A stretch of DNA of 64,000 nt. Origin: Sphingomonas kyeonggiensis. Its GTDB lineage: Bacteria; Pseudomonadota; Alphaproteobacteria; Sphingomonadales; Sphingomonadaceae. Below the pieces are notes generated by a model. It searched no databases. It was not told where the DNA came from and was given only the letters and a program-made list of their open reading frames with translations. Numbering within the stretch: position 1 is the first letter of the stretch; every line of letters starts with the position of its first letter. Location: positions 930,383 to 994,382 of the forward strand of contig NZ_JACIEH010000002.1 of the NCBI RefSeq assembly GCF_014196745.1, written 5' to 3'. Shown here in pieces: positions 24,767-33,208 of this stretch. Made by a program: the position numbers and the translations under genes.

Positions 24767-25902
24767 CACTTGTCCCCTGCGAGGATCGAGCGATCGATCG
24801 CTTCGATCCGATTGACTCCGGTCAGCGTCATCGCGACCGTCATTTCCTTGGCGATCAGCTCGAGCAGCTTCGCCACGCCGGCCTCGCCCTGGGCGGCGAG
24901 GGCGTAGACCCAGGCGCGGCCGAGCAGCACGCCGTGTGCGCCGAGCGCGAGCATCCGCACCACGTCGAGCCCGTTGCGCACGCCGCCGTCCGCCAGGATC
25001 GTCAGCTGGTCACGCACGGCGTCGGCGATCGCGGGCAGCGCCCGGGCGCTCGACAGCACGCCGTCGAGCTGGCGGCCGCCATGGTTCGAGACGACGATGC
25101 CGTTGGCGCCGATCGCGGCGGCCTCGCGTGCGTCTTCGGGATCGAGGATGCCCTTGATGATCAGCGGGCCATCCCAGGCGGCGCGGATCCATTCGAGGTC
25201 GCGCCACTGGATCGACGGATCGAAATTGGCGCCGAGCCAGCCCATATAATCGTTGAGGCCACTATCCTTGCCGAGCACGGGCAGCAGGTTGCCGAGCGTG
25301 TGCGGGCGGCCTCGCAGGCCGACGTCCCACGACCAGTGCGGCTTGCCCATCGCCTGAAGCACGCGGCGCAGCGGCGCATTGGGGCCCGACATGCCGGAAT
25401 GGGCGTCGCGGTAGCGTGCGCCGGGTACCGGCATGTCGACGGTGAACACCAGTGCCTTCGCTCCGGCCGCCTTCGCCCGGGCGATCAGGTCCTTCATGAA
25501 GCCGCGGTCGCGGATCACGTAGAGCTGGAACCAGAAGGGGGCGGCGGCCTGGGCAACCTGCTCGATCGGGCAGATCGAGACGGTGGACAGGCACATCGGC
25601 ACGCCTGCGGTCCGCGCCGCGCGCGCCGCCTGAAGCTCGCCGCGCCGGGCATACATGCCGCTGATCCCCACCGGGCCAAGGCCGACCGGCAGCGCGATCT
25701 CGCTGCCGAACAGGCTGGTGGTGAGGTCGATCGACGCGACGTCCTTCAGCACCCGCTGACGGAGCGCGATGCCGGAAAGGTCACTCACGTTGCGGCGGAG
25801 CGTCTCTTCGGCATAGGCGCCGCCATCGGCATAGTCGAAGAGGAAGCGCGGCAGGCGGCGGCGGGCGGCCTCGCGGAAATCGCTGGCTGAGGAAATGATC
25901 AT
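24766..25902 (-). CDS. lldD: FMN-dependent L-lactate dehydrogenase
   Basis: 378 residues of the alpha-hydroxy-acid oxidase family. It shows [13 protein letters not shown], the FMN loop [33 protein letters not shown] and the catalytic histidine/arginine block [10 protein letters not shown], then [13 protein letters not shown]. It oxidises L-lactate to pyruvate with electrons to quinone. L-lactate is the expected product of the rhamnose hydrolase at 16549. I chose ATG 25902 over 25908 because AAGG lies seven bases upstream. It is the first gene of the lldD-glcF operon, divergent from the transketolase operon. Confidence 0.9.
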   Translation of the reverse strand: MIISSASDFREAARRRLPRFLFDYADGGAYAEETLRRNVSDLSGIALRQRVLKDVASIDLTTSLFGSEIALPVGLGPVGISGMYARRGELQAARAARTAGVPMCLSTVSICPIEQVAQAAAPFWFQLYVIRDRGFMKDLIARAKAAGAKALVFTVDMPVPGARYRDAHSGMSGPNAPLRRVLQAMGKPHWSWDVGLRGRPHTLGNLLPVLGKDSGLNDYMGWLGANFDPSIQWRDLEWIRAAWDGPLIIKGILDPEDAREAAAIGANGIVVSNHGGRQLDGVLSSARALPAIADAVRDQLTILADGGVRNGLDVVRMLALGAHGVLLGRAWVYALAAQGEAGVAKLLELIAKEMTVAMTLTGVNRIEAIDRSILAGDK

Positions 25903-26250
25903 GGCCATGCCTTATGGCGTCCTGCACGCCCGTGGGAAGTGGATTGCGCGATCATCGGCCATGCATTTTCCGACAAGCGTGAGGCGCGCGCGAAGGGACG
26001 GCCGTCGCTCTCCGCGAACCTGTACGACTCGCGCATTTCCGCCATTTTGGTTCCTGAAATCTGCCTATGCGACCGCATGGCGGCGAACCCTCTCCGGCCT
26101 GTCCCGACCCTTCTGATATTGTCATTTCTTGCGCTAAGCGATGGAAAACAAAAAAGATCGTAACCCACATACGAAGCAGATTGAAGATATTATAGTACTA
26201 ATCGTTGCAATTGTCTCCCCCTCCGGCTAACCAATGGAAAGGAGAGATGA
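25903..26250. promoter_or_regulatory. Divergent promoter region between lldD and the split transketolase
   Basis: 348 bp with no supported gene. The part next to the transketolase is clearly AT-richer than its surroundings and holds the palindrome at 26189-26201. AAAGGAGAG stands just before the ATG at 26251. Both operons could be controlled from here. Confidence 0.6.
26189..26201. promoter_or_regulatory. Candidate operator, ATNATAGTATTAT-like (copy 3)
   Basis: ATTATAGTACTAA matches the window consensus ATAATAGTATTAT at 10 of 13 positions, including the TAGTA core, and is itself a near palindrome (ATTATAGTACTAAT). It lies 49 bp before the transketolase start and 286 bp from lldD. Confidence 0.55.
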
Positions 26251-27129
26251 ATGCATAACCTGGAAAGGCCGGGTGCGACGGGAGCGAATCCTGCGCATCT
26301 GGACACCCGTGCAACCCATGTCCGCGAGCGCGCCAACTGGATGCGCCGCCGTCTGTTGCGCATGATCGTGGAGGCCGGGCAGGGCCATCCGGGCGGCGAC
26401 CTGTCGGCCGCCGACATCATCGCGTCGCTCTATTTCGATATCCTTCGGATCGATCCGAAATCGCCGGATGCACCGGATCGCGATCGTTTCATTCTCAGCA
26501 AGGGCCATTGCACCGGCGCGCTCTACACAGCGCTCGCGGGCGCGGGCTTCTTTCCCGAGGCCGATCTCGACACCTATCTGAAGCCGGGATCGCGGCTGAA
26601 CGGCCACCCGAATCGCAACTATCTGCCGGGCGTCGAGACCAATACCGGGCCGCTCGGCCACGGCTTTCCGGTCGGTGTGGGCGTCGCGGTGGCGGGGCAG
26701 ATCGACCAGGCGGACTACCGGGTCTTCGTGCTCACCGGCGATGGCGAGCTGCAGGAAGGCAGCATGTGGGAAGCGGCGATGTTCGCCGGGCACCGCGGGC
26801 TGGGCAACCTCACCGTGATCGTCGACCGCAACCGGCTGCAGCAAGGCGCGGGGACCGAGGATACCAATTCGCTCGAGCCGCTCGCCGACAAGTGGCGCGC
26901 GTTCGGCTGGGACGTGGTCGAGCTCGACGGCCACGACCATGAAGCCCTGCTCGCCGCGTTCGACGCGGCAACCGAGCCGCGCGACAAGCCGCGCGTGCTG
27001 ATCGCCAACACCCACAAGGGCCAGGGCGTCAGCTTCATGCGCGACCAGGCGAACTGGCACCACGGCGTGCCCAATGCCGAGCAATACGCCCAGGCGATCG
27101 CCGAGCTGGAAGCGGAGATGCGCGCGTGA
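26251..27129 (+). CDS. Split transketolase, N-terminal (TPP-binding) subunit, set 1
   Basis: 292 residues carrying only the pyrophosphate-binding half of a transketolase: QGHPGGDLSAADI, SKGHCTGALY, the thiamine diphosphate motif GDGELQEG...VDRNRLQQG, and HKGQGVSFM. It must pair with the next gene product, whose GTG start overlaps its stop. Close relatives include AptA, part of apulose-4-phosphate transketolase in D-apiose use. A very similar subunit is encoded at 38660-39520. The start has a strong ribosome site (AAGGAG). Confidence 0.88.
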   Translation: MHNLERPGATGANPAHLDTRATHVRERANWMRRRLLRMIVEAGQGHPGGDLSAADIIASLYFDILRIDPKSPDAPDRDRFILSKGHCTGALYTALAGAGFFPEADLDTYLKPGSRLNGHPNRNYLPGVETNTGPLGHGFPVGVGVAVAGQIDQADYRVFVLTGDGELQEGSMWEAAMFAGHRGLGNLTVIVDRNRLQQGAGTEDTNSLEPLADKWRAFGWDVVELDGHDHEALLAAFDAATEPRDKPRVLIANTHKGQGVSFMRDQANWHHGVPNAEQYAQAIAELEAEMRA

Positions 27130-28079
27130 AAGACGTGATCGCACCCGACATGTTCGATTGCCGCGACGCCTATGTCGGTGCGTTGCAGGAGCTGGCGGCG
27201 GCGGACGATCGCATCGTCGCGGTCGTCAATGATTCGGTCGGTTCGTCCAAGCTCGGCAAGTTCCGCGAGCGCTTCCCGGCGCGGCTGATCAATGTCGGCA
27301 TCGCCGAGCAGAACATGGTCGGCGTCGGCGCGGGCCTGGCCAATGGCGGCAAGATCCCGTTCGTGAGCGGCGCCTCCTGCTTCCTCACGGCGCGCGCGAT
27401 GGAGCAGATCAAGGTCGACTGCGCCTATAGCGAAGCCAATGTGAAGCTGTGCGGCATCTCGAGCGGAGTCGCCTATGGCGAGCTCGGCGCGACGCACCAC
27501 AGCATCGAGGATGTCGCCTGGCTGCGCGCCATCGACAAGCTCACCGTGATCGTGCCGTCGGATCCCTGGGAAACCGCGGCGGCGATCAGGGCGGCAGCGG
27601 CGCATCAGGGCCCGGTGTACGTGCGGATCAGCCGCATGCCCGTGCCGGTGCTCTCGCGCAGCGAGGATGCGGTCTTCACGATCGGCAAGGCGGAGCTGCT
27701 GCGCGACGGTAGCGACGTGGCGATCATCACCAATGGCACGCTGGTGCACCGGGCGCTCGACGCGGCCCGTATGCTGGCGGGCGAAGGGATCGAGGCGCGC
27801 GTGGTCAACATGGCGACGGTGTCGACGCTGGATGGCGAGGCGATCCTGGCCGCGGCGGCAACCGGCGCGATCGTCACGGCCGAGGAAGGCCTGGCGACCG
27901 GCGGGCTCGGCGGCGCGGTCGCCGAACATTGTGCGCGCCATCTCCCGGTACCGATGCGGATGCTGGGCTTCCCCGGCTTCCTGCCGACGGGTTCGGCCAG
28001 CTGGCTGATGGAACAGTTCGGGCTCACCGCGGAGGGCATCGCCGATGCCGCCCGTGAGCTGGTTGCGAGGAGGGGCTGA
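27126..28079 (+). CDS. Split transketolase, C-terminal subunit, set 1
   Basis: 317 residues with the pyrimidine-binding half and the C-terminal transketolase domain. NVGIAEQNMVGVGAGLANGG holds the catalytic glutamate that activates thiamine; SSGVAYGELGATHHSIED and ITNGTLVHRALDAA follow. It forms an active enzyme with the preceding subunit (GTGA overlap). It is paralogous to the protein at 37710-38663. In the apiose pathway such enzymes move a two-carbon unit from apulose 4-phosphate to glyceraldehyde 3-phosphate. Sitting upstream of a TonB receptor under the shared palindrome, this set belongs to the large sugar regulon. Confidence 0.88.
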   Translation: MKDVIAPDMFDCRDAYVGALQELAAADDRIVAVVNDSVGSSKLGKFRERFPARLINVGIAEQNMVGVGAGLANGGKIPFVSGASCFLTARAMEQIKVDCAYSEANVKLCGISSGVAYGELGATHHSIEDVAWLRAIDKLTVIVPSDPWETAAAIRAAAAHQGPVYVRISRMPVPVLSRSEDAVFTIGKAELLRDGSDVAIITNGTLVHRALDAARMLAGEGIEARVVNMATVSTLDGEAILAAAATGAIVTAEEGLATGGLGGAVAEHCARHLPVPMRMLGFPGFLPTGSASWLMEQFGLTAEGIADAARELVARRG

Positions 28080-28177
28080 TGGCGGCGCCGTCGGAATCGG
28101 ATCGCAAGGGGGCGGAGGGCTTCGCGCTGACGCCGAAAGGAGACGCGACGGAGCGGCTGTGGGGCCGCACCGAATGA
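28079..28177 (+). CDS. Possible 32-residue peptide
   Basis: The ATG at 28079 shares a base with the transketolase stop (TGATG) and opens a frame of 32 codons (MAAPSESDRKG... ending WGRTE). The peptide is hydrophilic and resembles nothing I know. It could be a real coupled small protein, a stump of a lost gene, or a chance frame. Translation through it would bring ribosomes to within about 45 bases of the receptor start. Confidence 0.25.
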   Translation: MAAPSESDRKGAEGFALTPKGDATERLWGRTE

Positions 28178-28220
28178 CGTGACGTGCTTGGGCACGAGAA
28201 AATAAGGGAAGGGAGTGGAA

Positions 28221-31200
28221 ATGAAAAAGGCATTCAAATCAACGCATACCGCGCCGCTGCTGCGCGGAATGCTGCTGACCGGGGTCAGCGCCATGACGCT
28301 CGTCGTCGCGCCTGCCGCCTTCGCGCAGACTGCGCAGACGCCGCCGCAGGACACCACTGTCAGCGAGACGCCGCAGGAAGCGACGACCCAGAACGACGCG
28401 ATCGTCGTCACCGGCAGCCGCATCAAGAGCCCGACGCTGACCTCGCCGTCGCCGCTGCAGGCAGTCACCGCCGAGACGATCCAGAACATCGGCGCGACCA
28501 ACGTCCAGGAAGCACTCGCCCAGATCCCGGCGGTCGGCGTGCCCGGCCAGACCCGCGTCAGCAACGCCGGCGATACCAATCCCGGCCTCGCCACCGTCAA
28601 TCTGCGCAACCTGGGCGACAACCGCACCCTGGTGCTGATCGACGGCCGCCGCTCGGTCGCCGGCATCCCGGGCACCTCGACGGTCGACCTGTCGATGATC
28701 CCGACCTCGTTCGTCGAGCGCGTCGACGTGCTGACCGGCGGCGCCTCGGCCGTCTATGGCTCGGACGCGATCGCGGGCGTGGTCAACTTCGTCTACAAGA
28801 AGAACTTCCAGGGCTTCCAGGCGAACGCGCAGGCCGGCATCTCGGAGCTGGGCGACGACAAGCGCTATTCGATCAACGGGACCTTCGGCCAGAACTTCGC
28901 CGACGGCCGCGGCAACGTGATGATCTTCGCCGGGTACAATCACGAAGGCGACGTGCCCAACTACAAGCGCGAGCGCACCTCCGCGGGCTATAGCAGCCTG
29001 GGCAACACGCAGCGCGTCGGCGGCAACAGCGCTGCGAACCTGACCGCTGCGCAGAACCTGTTCACGCGCTTCTACCAGCCGTCGAATGTCGGCCCGGGCG
29101 GCGTGTTCAACTTCGGCGGCGTCGGCAGCCGGCTGATCCTGCCGGACGGCACGCTCGACACCTATCCGGCGGTGAACGGGACGAACTACAACGATCCCAC
29201 GGTCGTCGCGAAGATCAACAAGTACGGCTACAACGCTGCCGCGCTCGGCCAGCAGGCGTCGCCGTCGAACCAGATCACGATCGCCACGCGCGCCAATTAC
29301 GATGTGAGCGACAGGCTGAACCTGTTCGTGGAATCGACCTTCTCGAACTACAAGACCAAGGGCCGCCGCGAAGCCTCGCCGATGCGCACGGACAGCGCGC
29401 TGGGCGCGTTCAACGGCACCAACGGGTTCTTCCCGATCCAGTACCAGGTCGTGAACCCGACCAACCCGGCCGACGTCCGAATCCTCACCAACCCCTTCGT
29501 GCCGACCGCGGTGTTCAACGCGGCCGACAATCGCGCCAACAACGACGCGATCGCTTCGAAGGACGTCAGCTTCCTGCTCCGCACGACGATGTTCGGCGAC
29601 GGCACGCGCAGCACCCCGACCGAGCGCGACAATTTCCGCGCCGTGGTCGGTGGCACCTACAAGATCGGTGGCGACTGGACGGCCGACTTCTACTATCAGT
29701 ACGGCTTCACCAAGCAGCGCCAGAGCATGACGGGTCTCGCCGACCTCAATCGTCTCGCCCAGGCGGTGCAGGCGATCCCCGACGTGTTCGACTATGACAA
29801 GGACGGCAACACCACCGAGGCCGTCTGCGTCGACGCGACGGCGCGTGCGAACGGCTGCGTGCCGATCAACGTCTTCGGCCTGAATGCGGACGGCAGCTCC
29901 AAGGTCTCGAAGGAAGCCGCTGCGTGGCTGATGACCGAGATGAGCCGCTATTCGAAGCAGGAACTGCAGACCGCGGCGATCAACGTCGGCGGCACGCTGT
30001 TCAACCTGCCGGCCGGCCCGGTGCAGGTCTCGGTAGGTGCCGAGTGGCGTTCCGAGTACAGCATGGACGACTTCGATCCGCTGACCAACACCGCGCGTAA
30101 CGGCTATGTCCAGCTGCTCGACACCAAGGGCAAGTTCAACGTCAAGGAAGCCTATGGCGAGCTCGTCGTGCCGATCCTGCGCGACACGCCCTTCTTCCAG
30201 AACCTGACGCTGCGCGGTGCGGCGCGCCTGTCCGACTATTCCACGGTCGGCAGCTTCTGGGCCTGGAACGTCGGCGGCGAATGGGCCCCGGTCGAGGACA
30301 TCCGCTTCCGCGCGGTCTACGCCCATGCCGTCCGCGCGCCGAACATCGGCGAGCTCTATGCGGCTGCGGCGGCCGGCATCATCACCATCACCGATCCGTG
30401 CCAGGGCGTGACGCTCGCGGCGAGCACGGCGGTGGCAGTGAATTGCCGCAAGGATCCGGGCGTAGTCGCGAACATCAACGCGAACGGATCGATGACGCTG
30501 ACTTCTTCGGATACGGCGGGCGTCGGCAGCATCACCGCGAGCAACCCGGGCATCCAGCAGGAGACCGGCAAGACGATGACGTTCGGCGTGGTGATCAATC
30601 CGCGCTCGATCCGCGCGCTGCGCGGGCTGACGATCACGGCCGACTATTACGACATCAAGCTCGAGAACGCGATCAACCGCCTCGCCGCGGCGACCGTGCT
30701 CAACAAATGCTATGTCTCGGGCCTGCCGGAGTTCTGCCAGTTCGTGACGCGCCGTCAGCAGCCGTCGGGCGCGTTCAGCGTCGGCTCGGTCGAGCAGGTC
30801 GTGCGCGGCCTGGTCAACAGCGGCGGCCAGTTCACCCGCGGCATCGATATCACGCTGAACTACAGCCACAAGCTGTTCGGCGGCACCGCGACCTGGTCGG
30901 GCAGCTGGACCCATCTGCTCAAGCAGGGCATCGTTCCGCTGACCGGCGACGCCTATGACAACACCATGGGCGAGATCGGCACGCCGCGTGACTCGGTCAA
31001 CTACGGCGTGACGTGGGAGAATGACTCCTTCGGCTTCACCTTCAGCGGTGACATCGTCGGCTCGCAGATGTTCGACTACGAGAACTACCAGACGACGTTC
31101 CGCCTGGCGGATGGTTCGCTGCCCGACAAGAAGTACTTCACGATCGGCGCGAAGAACTACAACAACGCCCAGATCCGCTACAAGGGCCTCGAGAATTTCG

Positions 31201-31337
31201 AGCTCTATGCGGGCGTGAACAACCTGTTCAACGTTCAGCAGCCGCCGCTCTGGACCGGCACGCCGAACGGCAGCCCGAACGCGATCTGGGACATCATCGG
31301 CCGCCGTTACTATGCGGGCGTCCGCCTGAAGTTCTGA
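28221..31337 (+). CDS. TonB-dependent outer-membrane receptor (sugar/oligosaccharide type)
   Basis: 1038 residues. A long signal peptide (1-37, ending APAAFAQ) precedes an N-terminal plug that opens NDAIVVTGSRI and contains LVLIDGRRSV and VLTGGASAVYGSDAIAGVVNF. A 22-strand barrel ends in YYAGVRLKF with the terminal Phe needed for outer-membrane insertion. ATG 28221 was chosen because AGGGAAGGGAG precedes it; GTG 28215 is less likely. Such large receptors in sphingomonads import oligosaccharides. It follows the split transketolase genes on the same strand and is probably the uptake gate of the regulon. Confidence 0.93.
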   Translation: MKKAFKSTHTAPLLRGMLLTGVSAMTLVVAPAAFAQTAQTPPQDTTVSETPQEATTQNDAIVVTGSRIKSPTLTSPSPLQAVTAETIQNIGATNVQEALAQIPAVGVPGQTRVSNAGDTNPGLATVNLRNLGDNRTLVLIDGRRSVAGIPGTSTVDLSMIPTSFVERVDVLTGGASAVYGSDAIAGVVNFVYKKNFQGFQANAQAGISELGDDKRYSINGTFGQNFADGRGNVMIFAGYNHEGDVPNYKRERTSAGYSSLGNTQRVGGNSAANLTAAQNLFTRFYQPSNVGPGGVFNFGGVGSRLILPDGTLDTYPAVNGTNYNDPTVVAKINKYGYNAAALGQQASPSNQITIATRANYDVSDRLNLFVESTFSNYKTKGRREASPMRTDSALGAFNGTNGFFPIQYQVVNPTNPADVRILTNPFVPTAVFNAADNRANNDAIASKDVSFLLRTTMFGDGTRSTPTERDNFRAVVGGTYKIGGDWTADFYYQYGFTKQRQSMTGLADLNRLAQAVQAIPDVFDYDKDGNTTEAVCVDATARANGCVPINVFGLNADGSSKVSKEAAAWLMTEMSRYSKQELQTAAINVGGTLFNLPAGPVQVSVGAEWRSEYSMDDFDPLTNTARNGYVQLLDTKGKFNVKEAYGELVVPILRDTPFFQNLTLRGAARLSDYSTVGSFWAWNVGGEWAPVEDIRFRAVYAHAVRAPNIGELYAAAAAGIITITDPCQGVTLAASTAVAVNCRKDPGVVANINANGSMTLTSSDTAGVGSITASNPGIQQETGKTMTFGVVINPRSIRALRGLTITADYYDIKLENAINRLAAATVLNKCYVSGLPEFCQFVTRRQQPSGAFSVGSVEQVVRGLVNSGGQFTRGIDITLNYSHKLFGGTATWSGSWTHLLKQGIVPLTGDAYDNTMGEIGTPRDSVNYGVTWENDSFGFTFSGDIVGSQMFDYENYQTTFRLADGSLPDKKYFTIGAKNYNNAQIRYKGLENFELYAGVNNLFNVQQPPLWTGTPNGSPNAIWDIIGRRYYAGVRLKF

Positions 31338-31365
31338 AACGGCTCCCCCAAGGTTGCCTCCTGCT

Positions 31366-31395
31366 GGGGCGGTGCGAAAGCGCCGCCCCATTTTT
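31366..31395 (+). terminator. Rho-independent terminator after the TonB receptor
   Basis: GGGGCGGTGC (31366-31375), loop GAAA, then GCGCCGCCCC (31380-31389) form a 10-bp stem with one G-T pair, followed by ATTTTT. It is a textbook terminator 28 bp after the stop codon and ends the transketolase-receptor operon. Confidence 0.9.
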
Positions 31396-31460
31396 GTGCG
31401 TGGCGTAGGGGGAGGGGGCACCCGCAGCAGCGCTGGATAGGCGATGTCCAAGCTTCCTCC

Positions 31461-31595
31461 GTCATCCCCGCGAAGGCGGGGATCCAGGGTAGTTCGGGGA
31501 AGGCGATGAAATCGGGCCGACGATTGCCGGATATGGCAAGGCGTGCCCCGCGATCCTCGCTCTTGACGCTGGATCCCCGCCTGCGCGGGGATGAC
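31461..31595. repeat. REP-like element, long version, copy A
   Basis: About 135 bp bounded by GTCATCCCCGCGAAGGCGGG (left) and its near complement ending CGCGGGGATGAC (right). Its interior shares GATGAAATCGGG and TTGCCGGA-like stretches with copy B at 36081-36215, in the same orientation. It occupies most of the 410-bp gap between the receptor and the MFS gene together with two terminators. Confidence 0.88.
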
Positions 31596-31671
31596 GGTTG
31601 AATGTGGGAAGGGCGCCGGGTCGATCCGGGCGAGCGTCTCTGTGGCAACTTGAAATGCGGTGCACAGGACG

Positions 31672-31704
31672 AAAAAAGGGGCGGTCCCCATCCGGAGACC
31701 GCCC
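31672..31704 (-). terminator. Rho-independent terminator of the MFS gene
   Basis: On the minus strand GGGCGGTC (31704-31697) pairs with GACCGCCC (31686-31679), and a run of six T follows (31677-31672). It lies 44 bp past the MFS stop codon. Confidence 0.88.
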
Positions 31705-31747
31705 TTTCGAAGATACCGGCGGGCCGAACCAGCGGCCCGCTAACGGA

Positions 31748-33007
31748 TCATGCCGTGAGCTTCGCCTCCAGCTCCTCGAGCGACTTGCCCTCGTTGCGCG
31801 GTGCGCCGAGCATGCCGATGATGCCGCTTGCCGCGAGGAAGCCGGTGAGGATCCAGGCCAGGGTGGTGAAGCCGGTCGCGGTCAGCACCGGGACGAAGAA
31901 GCTCCAGATGCCCAGGCCGATGCGCACCACCGCGAACATCAGGCCCTGCGCGGTCGAGCGCAGCAGCGTCGGGAACATCTCCGAGCTCCACAGCTGGAAG
32001 AAGGACTGGGCGCCGAAGCCCTGACCGAACGCCATCAGGAAGACGTGGAGGATCGCCAGCGGCAGGGTGAGCGGGAACAGCGCGAGCAGCGACATGCCGA
32101 CCACCTGGATGATCGCGGATACGAGGAACATCGTGCGCTGGTTCAGCCGATCGGAGAACTGCATGAACACCAGCCAGATCGATAGCATGCCGACCAGGAA
32201 GCTGAGCGTCTGGATCGCCACCGCGGTCGCCTGGCTGGCATCGCCGACGGTGCGCAGGATATAGGGGAAGAAGAAGCCGTTGGTGCCGGCCCACAGGTTC
32301 CACATGCCGTACATGCCGATCAGGAACGCCATCGAGCCGAGATAGCGCGGTGCGAACAGCGCGCTGATCTTGGCCGGCTCGATCTGCTTGTGCTCGTCGG
32401 CGGCCTGCGCCTCGAGCCAGCGCGGCGATTCCTGCATGCGCGAGCGCAGGAAGGTGAGGCCGAGGGCGAGCAGGGCGAGGTGCGCGAAGACGATGCGTGC
32501 GCCGAGCAGGCCGAGCGGGGTCAGCACCAGGAACAGCAGCAGCACGACGACCGGCCCGAGATACCAGAGCACCTGCGCCACGCCGCTATGCTTGCCGCGT
32601 TTCCCCTTGGGTGCCATCTCGGCGATGATCGACCAGGAAGCGGGAATGTCCGCGCCGACCGCGAGGCCGACCAGGAAGAAGCCGAGCACGACCATCCAGG
32701 CGTTCATCGCAAACACCAGCCACAGCATGCCGAACGCGTAGAACAGCATGTCGTACTGGTAGATCTTCTTGCGGCCGAACAGGTCGCACAGCCGCCCGCC
32801 GATCAGCGCGCCGATGCCGGCCGAGATCGCGTTCGGCCCGAAGGCGCCGATCAGGCCTATCGTGCTGTTGCCGAGATGATAGGCTTCCTGCCACAGCGCC
32901 AGCGCCACCGATCCGGCGACGATCGATCCCGCGTCGATATAATTTGCCAGGCCGGCGAGGATCGTATTCCGCCAATCGTCCCGGTCCTGCGCATTCGTGC
33001 TGGTCAT
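31748..33007 (-). CDS. MFS transporter, sugar-porter-like
   Basis: 419 residues with about 12 hydrophobic helices. The intracellular motif GGRLCDLFGRKKIYQYD after helix 2 and ESPRWLEAQ after helix 6 are typical of sugar/metabolite:H+ symporters. No signal peptide is needed. It is transcribed away from a DUF5060 hydrolase gene, with two palindromic operators between them (33034 and 33146), so it is regulated together with it. It probably carries the monosaccharide (apiose, rhamnose or arabinose) freed in the periplasm; the substrate is inferred only from context. Confidence 0.87.
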   Translation of the reverse strand: MTSTNAQDRDDWRNTILAGLANYIDAGSIVAGSVALALWQEAYHLGNSTIGLIGAFGPNAISAGIGALIGGRLCDLFGRKKIYQYDMLFYAFGMLWLVFAMNAWMVVLGFFLVGLAVGADIPASWSIIAEMAPKGKRGKHSGVAQVLWYLGPVVVLLLFLVLTPLGLLGARIVFAHLALLALGLTFLRSRMQESPRWLEAQAADEHKQIEPAKISALFAPRYLGSMAFLIGMYGMWNLWAGTNGFFFPYILRTVGDASQATAVAIQTLSFLVGMLSIWLVFMQFSDRLNQRTMFLVSAIIQVVGMSLLALFPLTLPLAILHVFLMAFGQGFGAQSFFQLWSSEMFPTLLRSTAQGLMFAVVRIGLGIWSFFVPVLTATGFTTLAWILTGFLAASGIIGMLGAPRNEGKSLEELEAKLTA

Positions 33008-33033
33008 CGACCGGCTCCTCCCCTTGACTGCAT

Positions 33034-33046
33034 ATGATAGTATTAT
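33034..33046. promoter_or_regulatory. Candidate operator, ATNATAGTATTAT-like (copy 4)
   Basis: ATGATAGTATTAT differs from the perfect palindrome at 20070 by one base. It stands 26 bp before the MFS transporter start, close enough to overlap its promoter or leader. Confidence 0.68.
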
Positions 33047-33145
33047 TTGAGGTGCAGCCTAGCGGCGCGGGGAGGCGGGGGCAAGCGCTTGCGGCGCCCT
33101 TTGGACGCCTTAAGCATGGTTGTGCGCCCGATGATTTCTAGTAAG

Positions 33146-33158
33146 ATAATATTATTAT
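33146..33158. promoter_or_regulatory. Candidate operator, ATNATAGTATTAT-like (copy 5)
   Basis: ATAATATTATTAT matches the palindrome except for the central base. It stands 50 bp before the DUF5060 hydrolase start. The intergenic stretch 33008-33208 is divergent and contains this site and copy 4. Confidence 0.65.
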
Positions 33159-33208
33159 AAAGATCGCGCCTCTTCGGGGTCGCGCGACCAATCTGGAGAG
33201 GGTTCGGA

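Noticed and set aside
26251..28079. Transketolase genes read as one frameshifted gene
   Set aside because: The two halves overlap by GTGA with separate starts, and the same split occurs in the second copy at 37710-39520; split transketolases are a known form.
28239..31691. An 1150-codon minus-strand frame opposite the TonB receptor
   Set aside because: It is the antisense shadow of a clear receptor gene, has an Arg-rich composition, and crosses the receptor terminator and the REP-like element.
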